Shown here piece by piece: positions 34,801-46,800 of a DNA stretch of 64,000 nucleotides. A program made the position numbers and the translations under genes. How positions within the stretch are numbered: position 1 is the stretch's first letter; each line of letters begins with the position of its first letter. Under the pieces are notes generated by a model, which worked only from the letters and a program-made list of their open reading frames with translations, did not search any database and had not been told where the DNA came from. The DNA comes from Clytia hemisphaerica. Its lineage: Eukaryota > Cnidaria > Hydrozoa > Leptothecata > Clytiidae. The stretch is taken from positions 1,413,179 to 1,477,178 of the forward strand of contig CACVBU010001142.1 in the NCBI GenBank assembly GCA_902728285.1. Reading direction: 5' to 3'.

Positions 34801-37800
34801 TTATATACTTCGTCGAGACTGAACTTTTAACAATGCTTACCATTTATAGAGTATGTGCACTTGATGCCAGTGACGTCATCTATCATTGCTTGAAGTTCTT
34901 CTTTCTTGGTAGTACTTGATGCACGCAATGAGTTGGTGGAGGTTCGACTTCCCAGTTTCAATTTAAATGAACCACCATTGAAGTTGGAAAGGTCTAAAAT
35001 CTGCCAATCGGAAAATTTATTCAATTTCCCCATCTAATTTTTAATAAATTACTTTAGTATTTAAGTTGCGTTTAAATACTGTCGTTTTAGAAGCGAACCT
35101 TGATTTAAAGATAAAGCATTCGGCTACAATCATCAGCCGGGTCTTACCAAAGACTTCGCACTTAGTACGAAAAATGGTACTTGATACCTCTCTGATTGAT
35201 ACTCAAACAGACGAGATTGGTTTGACTTGGACAGATACCTCACCAAGAAATCAAAATCTTTGTGATGAATGCTTGTAAATTAAAATCTGCATCGCTGCAT
35301 AGTTGGAACATCTATACTCGAAAATCTCAAAAACACGGCTGCATTTATCCCTCGAGCGATTATAAACATTTTCAAACAGTTTCAAAGACTCTTTACTTAA
35401 ACTCAAACTCTCTATATTTTGAAAAAAAAGTACGAATTCTGCGGTTAGTTCGAGTTATAGAGAAGTGTACTGTACCTGTTCAGAGGGTTGGGCATTGGAA
35501 ACGACTTTGATTTCTTGTTGTTCATCACGAGCAATTTCCGGCAATTCTGTTTCTGTGTGAGATGTTTTGCCACCGAAAAGTCCCAATTGAAACATGTACT
35601 GGCCTGAAATGAAAATTGATGCCTTCAAGGATATAATTCAGACATTACTCACTTTCAACGCGCCGACCCTTTCAAGCGATGATCGTTTACGTTTAAAATA
35701 AGACAGTTTGAGACAGTGCACTTTTTCTATTGAGTTTTACTTGCTCTTTAGGAATTACATAATATTAAATACATCCTTATAAATCTGTTTTAAAGAGAGG
35801 TAGGAGATGAGTTGGAGAAAATTGTATGAACAATTGGCTTATCTGGAATTCTCCAACGGATTCATGTTCCTCATATTTTCTGCAATTCAGAATAGATGGA
35901 ACTAAAGTCTATTTAAAATTAGTTGACAGTGTTTTTTCAAACCTCAATAACTTTCGATAGAATTTGAATTAGTTAGCGGTTTTGTGCTCGTTAAAAAGAT
36001 AATCCGGAGTGGAATATATTCAAAAAATTTAAAAATTAAAAAATTGGAAAAACGAAGATGAACATAGAAGATGGACCTACCTGATGATGAAAATCAGAAA
36101 AAATAGGAAAAATAGCAAGAGAGTAAAAAAATGTAGTGAGCAGCTTGAATAGATTACCGTGAGTATCCAAATTCGGCCCAAATTTGCCCAAAAAAATAAT
36201 GTTTGTGAAAATCGGGCTCCATCAGATTATAAAAATTACCATTTTACATCACTGTGCAAAAAATTAGAAAAAAATATAAAGCAAATCCGCGAGAAATGCT
36301 TTTTTCCCCTAAAAATGACATTAGAGAATTTCCCCAAATAAGGAAATTTGATTTTTACGGCCAAAAAAAATTTTCCAAAAAAAAACTGCTTCCACCATAT
36401 TTTAGAGAACCTTGCCTTCTATCTTTATGCATAAAATCAGAAAAAAACTAATGAAGCGATTTCACACAAAGTTTAAAAAACCCCATTTAGGCACTTTTTG
36501 GGTCTAATTTGCCCCAAATTTTTTTTTTTAAGAAAATCGAGCTCCGTTACTTTTTGGGAATCACCATTTTGCATCACTGTGCAAAAAAAGCTGGTCGAAA
36601 CGCTGGTCGGACGGACGGACGGATGGACGAACATCAGTTAATTTAAAAGACCTCCGTGGTAGGTCCAAAAATGAAGAAGAAGAAAATCAACTTCTTGTAG
36701 AATAATACTAAGATCTTCATTTTTGTATCAGATACTGTTCAAACTACCATCGCGCCATTCAGGTTTTTTTGCTTGGTTGAACAAATTGCCGGTACATGTG
36801 AGCGGAGAGAATTGTTTTTGATCACTGGTCGAAATCACATTGTAAAAAAGGAACAGAAAAAATAGGAACAAAAATGCAAACAGAAACTTGAGACGAAATG
36901 TAAAAATCAACAGAAAATTCTTGAACTTAAAAAGAAACTAAAATGCAAATTCGTATCGTAAATCAAAAGTTTGCTCACTCTCACAACACACAGACTTCTC
37001 ACAGACTCTCGGTGCTGAACTAGTTTACAATTCAAAAACACAACTTGATAAAGCTTTCGCTAATTTCCCTAGAGGCAGGGGGGGTGTAGCAGTTAGTACA
37101 AGACATCATGCCTACTAACTGCTTTCTCGGAAGAAGTTAGTAACACCACCACCTTGGTACACTTAGTACAGTTAGTACTAACTGAATTTAGCCTTGAAAA
37201 AGGCTTTTGACCTTCATAAATTCAATAAAATCTAATAAAATAAAATTTAATATCTTAAAAATGATTCAATTTTCCATAGCTTTTCAATAGGAAAAAACAA
37301 CATTTTAGAAAATCAAATTTCTATTGCAACCAGCAAATTGTTTTTAAGACTTTAAAAAAATATTTCGAAAATTTGAAAAAAAAATCTACTTCCCAAAAAT
37401 TTTTTTTGGTAAAATATGGTCTTTTTTTTAATTTTCTCACAAAATCCTATTTTTTACACAGTTAGTACCAAAATTTGGCAAATTTTTAGCAGGGGACCAC
37501 CCTTTTTTGCAGTTAGTACATCTGAGTACTAAGTGATTTTATCCAATTCATATGGCACACCACCACGGTACTAATTGGATGATGTCTTGTATTAACTGCT
37601 TCACCCCCCCCCCCCTGCTAGAGGAATTACAAAGTGACGTAAAATAATATAAAACACGACCCGGGAATACACTAAAGACACTGAACAAAGGAACTGAAAA
37701 CAAAGAAAGCCTCGCGAGACACTCAAACAAAAGGACACTGAAAGGAAAGGACGCTATGCACAAGGGACTTCTAATTAAAAATATATACATAAATATTGAC

Positions 37801-40800
37801 GTCATCAAATAATGGAAGCTCTCCATTAACATATGGCTCCCCTGAAGATTTCACATCTTCATGGTTCCTCGGTGGGGAATCTCATTTTTCGTATTCTTCC
37901 AACAATATAATGTTTGTTATGGGTCTTTCGACCTCACCGTTGATTAACTTAACTGTTACTTTTCGACAATGTCCACGTTCGTCGACATTTGCTTTGGTGA
38001 CACGCCCAATTGGCCATTGATTACGTTTGGCATCACTTTTGACCATTACAATGTCACCAATCCGAAAATTTCGTCGTTTGGATAGCCATCTTGTTCGTTC
38101 TTGGAGGTTGGTCAAGTACTCCTTCCTCCATCTTGACCAAAATTCATTGACCACGTGTTGCACTCGTTTCCACTGACGTCTTGAATAAGCTGCTGCATCA
38201 CCAAATGCACCAGGAGGAGGCAGGACAATTCTTGACTTACCAGTCAAAAGCATCATTGGTGTGATGGGTTTCAAACTTAAGGGATCTCCAATGTTCTCCA
38301 CACTCAATGGACGAGAATTGATGATGCACTCAGCTTCACAAAGCAATGTTCTCAATGACTCATCGTTGAATGAACTGCTATGAGTTTGCAAAATTCCATC
38401 CAATACAGCTCTAATACTTCTAATCTGGCGTTCCCAAACGCCCCCAAAATGACTAGAATAAGGAGGATTTCTTTCCCAAACAATATAGTCAGCATCAAAT
38501 TCGTCTCTCCAAAAAGCTTTAATTTTGTCATGATCAAGACTTTTAAACAACTCCTTCAGCTCACTCTGAGCACCAACAAAATTTGATCCATTATCACTCC
38601 TAAGCATTCGAATAGATCCACGACGACATATAAACCTTCTTAGACACAAGATAAAAGAATCAGTATTCATAGAAACCACAGATTCAATATGTGCACTTCG
38701 ACTTGACAAACAAGTATAAATAACTCCCCAACGCTTAACCAATGAGCGACGTTCCTTAACTAAAAACGGGCCAAACAAATCTACACCACAAAAACTAAAT
38801 GGTGGGGCCTCTAAAGTTCTTTCAAAAGGTAGATCAGACATAATTTGAGAACCAAACTTTCCTCTTAACTTTCGACAAAGAAAACAATTCCAAATCACCG
38901 ACTTAACAAGAGAACAAAGACTAGTTATCCAAATACCATTTTCACGAATCTCATTCATCGTTACATTTCTCCCTGCATGGTGAACCTTATCATGATAAAA
39001 CCTAACAATTGCCTTTGCTATATCAGACTCTCTAGGAATAATAATAGGATACTTAACACATGGGTCAAGCAGAGATCTACCAAGACGTCCTCCAACACGT
39101 AATAAACCATTATCATCTGTAAAAGGATTCAAACTAGAGATCTTAGAATTTGAAGCAGAAGAAAAAAAGTACTTAGATTGAAGAAGCTTGAAGATTTTAA
39201 CTGAAGCTTTAGTCATAATATCAACAGACAGAAGGCTACTCATTTTAAACTCAGGTTGTGATCTTGTCTTTCTAAAATAAATACGATTTTTCTTACGTAA
39301 TTTCTCCATATAAAGAAGAACAAACGAAATGATTTTCTTCATTTTCAAAAAGCTTGAAACACGACTCTCGAGATGAGAAATGATATCTACATAATTAGGC
39401 TTTATGACCATCACAGAAGTGGTCTTATCAACCACTACCTCAGGATCACTTTCAGAGACGTTAATGACTTGAGATTTATCATATTTTAGAGGATGTTCCC
39501 AAAGAAAGCTGGGACCATTGAACCATTCTGAAACCTTTTTCTCATTCCCTTCAATTTTCAAACCTCTTGATCCATGATCAGCAGAATTATTCTCAGATTC
39601 AACATAATTCCATTGAGAAGATTTCGTTGTTTTCGTAATAAGACACACCCTGTTAGCAACAAATTTTCTAAATTTCTTCGTAGTGTTACTAATATAGCCT
39701 AAAGCACACGTATTGTCACACCAGAAAAGTTCATAAGCTATTTCATAATCAAATTCCTTTGAGATAAACTTAGCTATTTGAGAAGAAAGAGTAGCAGCAA
39801 TCAACTCCAAACGAGGCATAGTGTGATTACTTTTAGCTGGGACAACGCGAGATTTACCCATTACCAAAGAACAATGAACATAATTATCAGACGTTACGAA
39901 TCTTAAGTAATGACAACCGCTATAACCATAATCACAAGCGTCAGAAAAGTGGTGTAAACTGATTTCAACAATTCGAGTAAAACTTCTTGGCTTAAAGCAA
40001 CGACTGACACTGAGCACTTGTAAATTTACTAAAGATTCAACCCATTTATCCCATTGAATGAGATACTCGTTAGGAACTGGATCATCCCAACCGATTGAAA
40101 GCTGACACACTGTCTGAAAGATAAGTCTTCCCTTAAGAATGAAAGGAGAAATCAAACCCAAAGGATCATAGATTGAATTCAATGCTGATAACATCCCTCT
40201 ACGAGATCTTGAGAAAACTTTAGAAGGAGCTTTGAACTGGAAAACATCATCTTCTAGGGACCACAAAACACCTAGCACACGTTCAGTGGATTTGCACTCT
40301 TTAATTTCTTTTGGAGGAACAGACTCTAACGCCTCTGGAAAATTCGAAGTAAATTTTGTTAAATGAAAACCTCCATAATCACACATACTAGAAACGTCTG
40401 AAATAAGAAACTTTGCAGACTCAACACTCTCAGTAGATTTCAGCAAATCATCAACGTAAAAATTTTTTCTTAGTGTGTTGGCAGGCAGCCTGAACTCCAA
40501 ACTCATTTTCACCTGCAGAAGCTGTTTGTTTCAGAGCAAAATTGCTACAACTAGGCGAAGAGGTACTACCTTGGAGATGAGTGTTCATTTCATAGCAAAC
40601 AGAATCTTTGGAGAAATCACCATCCCTCCACCACAAAAATTGATGAAACCGACGTTGAGACTCAGGGATGTAAATTTGAAAAAACATTGCTTCAATATCT
40701 GCAGTAATGGCAACAAACTCTTGACGAAATCTTATAAGCACACCAATCAGATGATTAGTCAGATCAGGACCCTGCATCAATTCTTTATTCATACAAACAC

Positions 40801-43800
40801 CTTTATATGAAGAGCTACAATCAAACACTACTCTTATCTTATGTTTTGTGGGGTGGTAAACTCCATGATGGGGGATGTACCAATTTTGACCATCAGGATA
40901 AGGTGATGAAACTTCCTGACACCAACCCTTGTCGATAATGTTGTTCATAAAGGCAACATAGTCAGAGTAAAATTTTGAAGAAGATTCAAACTTTTTCTTC
41001 AGCAAACTCAACCTTTTCAGAGCTAGAGGACGATTATCTGGAAAGCTAATATTTTCGTTACGAAAGGGCAGAGGTACATGATAGTGTCCATCAATGAATT
41101 CAGAACGATTTTCAACAATCTCTAGAAAGTGTAAATCATCTTGAGAAAAAGATTCGTACTCAGTAGATAACTTAGTTTCAGGAACACTTTCAATATCAAA
41201 AAGATTTTTTAGCATAGATTCAATTCCAGAGTCTTTAACCTGTGTTTCTTCAACAACAAGATGGTTCGATCTACCATGATCATTTACCATGACTCTGCAA
41301 CAAGAAATAGTATCTGATGACCTTGACGAACTGATAGGTCCGACAACACACCAACCAAGCTTAGTTTTAAAGGCAAAGGGACCATCATCCTGACTTGGTA
41401 TAACTTTTAAAGGTTCGATAGCTTTCAAACAATTAGCACCAATCAGAATTCCAACCTTTAAAAACGTTGTATTAGGAAGCTCATTTTCAATAGATTTAAG
41501 ATAAGGCCATTCTTTTATAGAGTCAGCTGTCGGAATCTCACTGGAATCAACAGGGATATTAGGTTTACTAAAACACTTCGGCAGAGATAACCAACTACCA
41601 TCACCAGCATGAAGACCTTTCACTCTTAATCCAGAAGCCACTTGACACTTCTCTGACTTGACAGATGTTATCGTGTTAATGCTCAAATCAGTACTTATAG
41701 TTTTCAATGACATCAAAGAAACAATTTCGTCAGAAATAAAGCAAGCTTGAGAACAGGTATCAAGAAGAGCATATGTTACAATATCAGACTTTGAATGATC
41801 ATGTCGAAGAAGAACTGGTACAACACACATACTGAGATTTTTATTAGCACTGTTATTCAGAACTCCACATTTAACACCTCCTTTAGTACCTTTTGTTTCA
41901 GGTTTTGATTTCGAATCATCAAACTTGGCTATATCAGGCCTTGGTCGTGGCACTGGAGGAGAAGGTCTAACATCACAATCTGTTTTCTTAGAATCATCAG
42001 CAGGTGGTCTACGCTCAATTCTCAAACCATGAAGAGTTGTAGGATGTCTTTTGTTACAAACAACACAAGTTCTTCGATTTCTACACTGAGCAGATATATG
42101 GCCTTTACCAAGACAACCATAACACAATCTCTCTTTCATCAAAAATTTGGACTTTTCTTCAAGAGTTTTGGATCTAAATGTTGGACAAGCCTCAATATCA
42201 TGGTTAAAATTGCAAGTGACACATTTATTATCAAAATACTTTCTTGGCTTAAAACTGCCAGAAAAACCAGAGCTTTTGGAATCACTTGGAAAACGCTCCT
42301 TAAGTGCTTCTTTAGAAAACAGAGGATCACTTGCAACTGTCATTTCCATTTCAACGAACAAAAACAAATCTTTAAAAAGTGGTTCTCTTTTAAAACGATT
42401 TCGAATGTCAACAACTTTCCTATTCCACTTATCTTGACATACATTTGGAAGCTTACTGGCAATGATGCAGAGATTGTCAGCAGTATCAAAACTATTCCAC
42501 AAGTTACCCTCAATAACTGAGCCACACTTAAGCAGAAAGGAATGAAATTTTCCAAATGAAGAGGAATCACCAAGTTTGACACTCTCCCAATTATCCAACT
42601 GTTTTTTATAAGCAATCATGATTCGATGGGGGTCTCCATATTTCTTCTTCAAAAGAGCCTTAGCACGTTCATAGCCATTCGTCATATACAGACAGCACTG
42701 AATCAGATCATTGGCATCACCGGTAGTAAATTTCAAAAGACGAGCAAGACGACCTTCACTATCTGAAATTCTTTTTTCGACGAGCTCTTCAAAATTTGTC
42801 ATAAAGAATTTGTAATCCAAAGGATCACCAGCGAAGACACTAAGTTCAACAGATGGAGCACCTTGAAGTTTCACCAAGTCAAAAATTGCATTCGAAAGTA
42901 CAGAATCTATAGGACTGGAAGCAGCTACAGGAAGACCAAATCTTCTAGCAATACGAGGTCTTGGTCCAGAAGGAGGCACTGGTAAAAAGGTTGTCTTATG
43001 ACCAGAGGATGCATCGACAGTTTGACTATTCTCAGTAGGAACAAATTCAGGAGTTTCAGCTCTAAGAGGCTCAGGATTTCCTCTAGGAGATTCAACTCTA
43101 GTAGATTCAACTTTAGGAGATTCAGAAGGTTCAATAATCGAACCTGAAGTTAAATTTCTCGATGCATTTTCATCAGGTGGCACTCTAGGATGCCAATTTT
43201 CATAAACGTTCAAAAGAGCCTTTTTCTTTGCCAATTTTTCTTCAAGAAGAGTCTTATCCATTTCACTAATCCCTTTTTTATCTGCAAAAGCGAGCTCTAC
43301 TTCAAGAGTAGCAACATCTGCTGCTGTTTTAAGCATTTTTTGACTTGCAGTCGACATAGAAGAAGAAGTCGATCGAATTGAAGACGAAGCTTTCGAATCA
43401 CGATAAGAAGCTCCAGAGGGAGCTTGAGACTCACGAGGTTCATTATCTTTCAAATAACGAATAGCAGAATTTTTTATAAGAAAAATGTCCGTATCAATAT
43501 TCCTAACCAGTTATCAAATTCAGAGACTTCATACACTAATGGTTTTAATTTTTCACAGACAAAAAGAAGCTCAACAAAAGCTCTATTCAAGGGCATTTCT
43601 TACAAGATCGGTAGAAGACCTATTTTTCAATAAAAGGTCAACATTTTCTAGTCTTTCTGTAATTTCGGTAGTAAGTCTTTCTCTTTGACGCTCAAAAAGC
43701 TCAAAATTAAATTCACCTTGGTCAGATTGATTTTTGACCGGACGACGCTTAGTGACATTTCTATCCCAATCAGACATTTTCAAAGGCACAGATATAAATG

Positions 43801-46800
43801 CCTAGCCTAATTGGATTTTCAACACTTAAGTGATTAACATCCAATATTTATATAAATCATAGTATATATCGTGAATTTCTATCAAATTAGCGACAAGAGA
43901 GCAATCAAACAAATGGTGGAATACAATACTACGGAACAGAATGCTCAGAAGAGCAGTGCAATGGAATTGAACCAAACAGAAATTTCAATCAAAATCTAAC
44001 GATCAAAAGTCAAAGGATTTCAGACAAACAAAAAATTCAAAATCAAAAAACTTGGCAGACAGACTAAGCTAGCCAATAAAACTTCAAAATTTATTCACGA
44101 GGAATACAGCTCAAACCATGAGCAATTTCTCAAAGAGAAAACAAAATTCTTGTGACTAACAAGAAACTAGCCGGCAAACTAGATAAAACTAGATCAACTT
44201 AAGAACGAGAGCTCCAAGCTCTAACGCTCACTCAAACACTCTCAGGCACACGCAAGAGGAGTTCAGCACTTTAGGCCACGAGAAAACAAAAAAGTTAGAA
44301 CGAAAAAAATCAGAGCAAAAAAAAAACCGAACAAAAAAAAAAGGACTTTTGATTTACTTTGTGAACGGAGAGAATTGTTTTTGATCACTGGTCGAAATCA
44401 CATTGTAAAAAAGGAACAGAAAAAATAGGAACAAAAATGCAAACAGAAACTTGAGACGAAATGTAAAAATCAACAGAAAATTCTTGAACTTAAAAAGAAA
44501 CTAAAATGCAAATTCGTATCGTAAATCAAAAGTTTGCTCACTCTCACAACACACAGACTTCTCACAGACTCTCAGTGCTGAACTAGTTTACAATTCAAAA
44601 ACACAACTTGATAAAGCTTTCGCTAATTTCCCTAGAGGAATTACAAAGTGACGTAAAATAATATAAAACACGACCCGGGAATACACTAAAGACACTGAAC
44701 AAAGGAACTGAAAACAAAGAAAGCCTCGCGAGACACTCAAACAAAAGGACACTGAAAGGAAAGGACGCTATGCACAAGGGACTTCTAATTAAAAATATAT
44801 ACATAATTATTGACGTCATCAAATAATGGAAGCTCTCCATTAACAGTACAGAACTGTGACCTTCTTTCAGCAAAGATGGCGCATTATTTTGCTTCACCTG
44901 CCGTTACTTGGGAAATACAGAGTATCTCTATCTAGTGTTTTATATAAGATATCTACGATTCAATCTTCTTACCTGGAAAACTATCCCTTTCAAGATCAGT
45001 TGTACATTTGATAACCGTATCAGTGACCTCATCAATTAGACATTCCACTCCTGCAACTTTCACTTTCACTTTGCTGACGTCGGCACTTCCAAAACCTTTA
45101 CTGATGGTGAGTTGGGTTCCACCCATGATGCTTCCGCAGTCAGGTGAAATGCTTTCAACATCTAAAAGATAGAATCAAATTTACAACTCACAATATTGAA
45201 ACTTTGTTAGCGTTCGAAATATGGAGAGTTTGAGCTGCGAGTCTTTGAAAATGTTTATAATCGCTCGACAGGACAAGTGCAGCCGTGCTTTTGAGATTTT
45301 CGAGTAGAGATTTTCCAACGATGATTTACAAGCATTCGTTAGTATTAATAAGCATTTTCAATGAGTGATCTAAAGCCCATTCGCTTTAAGTGTGTACCAC
45401 TTTCACCAAGGGAAAACATTCTAATTCTAAGGGAAAACATTCTAAAAAATTGTAATTTCGCTGGCACTTTCGAGATGTTCTGGAGTTTTTAAATATTTCC
45501 TATCTATATAGGAAATATTTGTTAAAACGGTAATTTTTCTCCTTCTCCTTCTCCTTCAAGTCTAACGCCGGTTTTGGTCAATTTCGTGAGTTTGTACAAG
45601 AGTCTCTTTTTAAATCAAGCTCCGGCGGTAAAAACAGTAGGATGTTCTTTTTTCGAGGCGGAAGACGTTATGTTTTCAAGAAACGTCTGTGATAAATATC
45701 TGTACGGCGCTCTATTCTTCTTGTCGATGCTTTGTTTCTAACTGTCAAAACAAAGATGGCAGGAAATAGACTACAACAACTTTTGCTCTTTCGCTACTTT
45801 TCTTTGCTTGGTTTTTATGCTTTAATGAGTTGAATTGGATCATGATTTTTGTACGATTGTCACAAGGAATGGTCGATAGTGAACTTTTCTTGGTATTCCT
45901 TTCTGGATTTGATGTTTCGTTTACATTCTGTTGGTTTGGAATGAGCTGGAATGAGAGATACAATCTCTTGCAGTCTTGGTCTTGGAAAAACAGGACATTT
46001 TATCAACTTTCACAACAAACTAACTTCAATTTTGCTTGTATATATACATAAATCGTACGAAGGCAAGTGACTGTGAATAAATCTGACCATGGTATACCTG
46101 AAAAATTACATACTTGAACTTGAAATATGAAAATAGTTTGCACCCAACGAATGCAATGCCGACAATGCAACAATGGGAATGGTTGATGAACTGATTTTAG
46201 CTAAAAATTTAAACATGGAGCAAAATTGACTGGTTAATGATTGAATTTCCCTTGGTGTTTTTATCTACAACAATGAATTAACTGCTGGTTAGTGACAGTA
46301 TAGTGAAAACTCGTTGCGGTTATAAATTTCAAATTTTAAAGCTGATAACCGGATCCGGAACCGCGTGCATTTAAAACGTGGAAAACTTTAGTTGTGAATT
46401 TAGAGATCTTTTGCCACGTGCGTTTTAAACGTGGAAACTTTTGTCATGAACTTGGAGATTTTCTTACCGTCAACTGCTCCCCAACTTGGGAATATCTGAC
46501 AAAACATGGGACGGCAATTTGGCCGCCATTTCACCGAACTTCCAAAGTCAAAAGTCATTTAATTTGAGTTAATGAACGGCGTATTAAAAGAAAACACGAT
46601 TTCTCTTTCACACTGTGTAGGCTTTTATATCGAAATATGAAAAAAATCCGTAGTGGAATACACACCAGTGTCTAGATCGAAGATGAACAAATTAGTGACA
46701 AAATGATGGAGCGTTTGACGTCACTCGCGCGGCAAGTTACACACTTGTTTTTTGTTAATCCCATCGGGCGATAGGCGGTTGGACGGCGGGCGTTCTCTAA

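Larger units (their letters stand above)
36797..44845 (-). mobile_element. BEL/Pao LTR retrotransposon, nearly complete, frame-disrupted
   Basis: The 486-bp LTRs at 44360-44845 (5' for this strand) and 36797-37831 (3', enlarged by a nested insert) begin TG and end CA. Exact 5-bp target copies gtaca flank the element at 36792-36796 and 44846-44850. I count three mismatches between the LTRs by eye. Domain order gag, zinc knuckles, protease, RT, RNase H, integrase, with an LLDTCSQ protease and an FYVDD RT motif, is that of BEL/Pao. It sits in a PKHD1L1-like intron, in the same orientation as that gene. Confidence 0.92.

Noticed and set aside
40451-40512. Programmed frameshift in BEL pol
   Set aside because: The shift coincides with a tandem tgcc duplication inside the conserved RT, where BEL elements normally have one frame.
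42029-43688. Plus-strand ORFs over the BEL gag region
   Set aside because: Antisense shadows of gag-pol.
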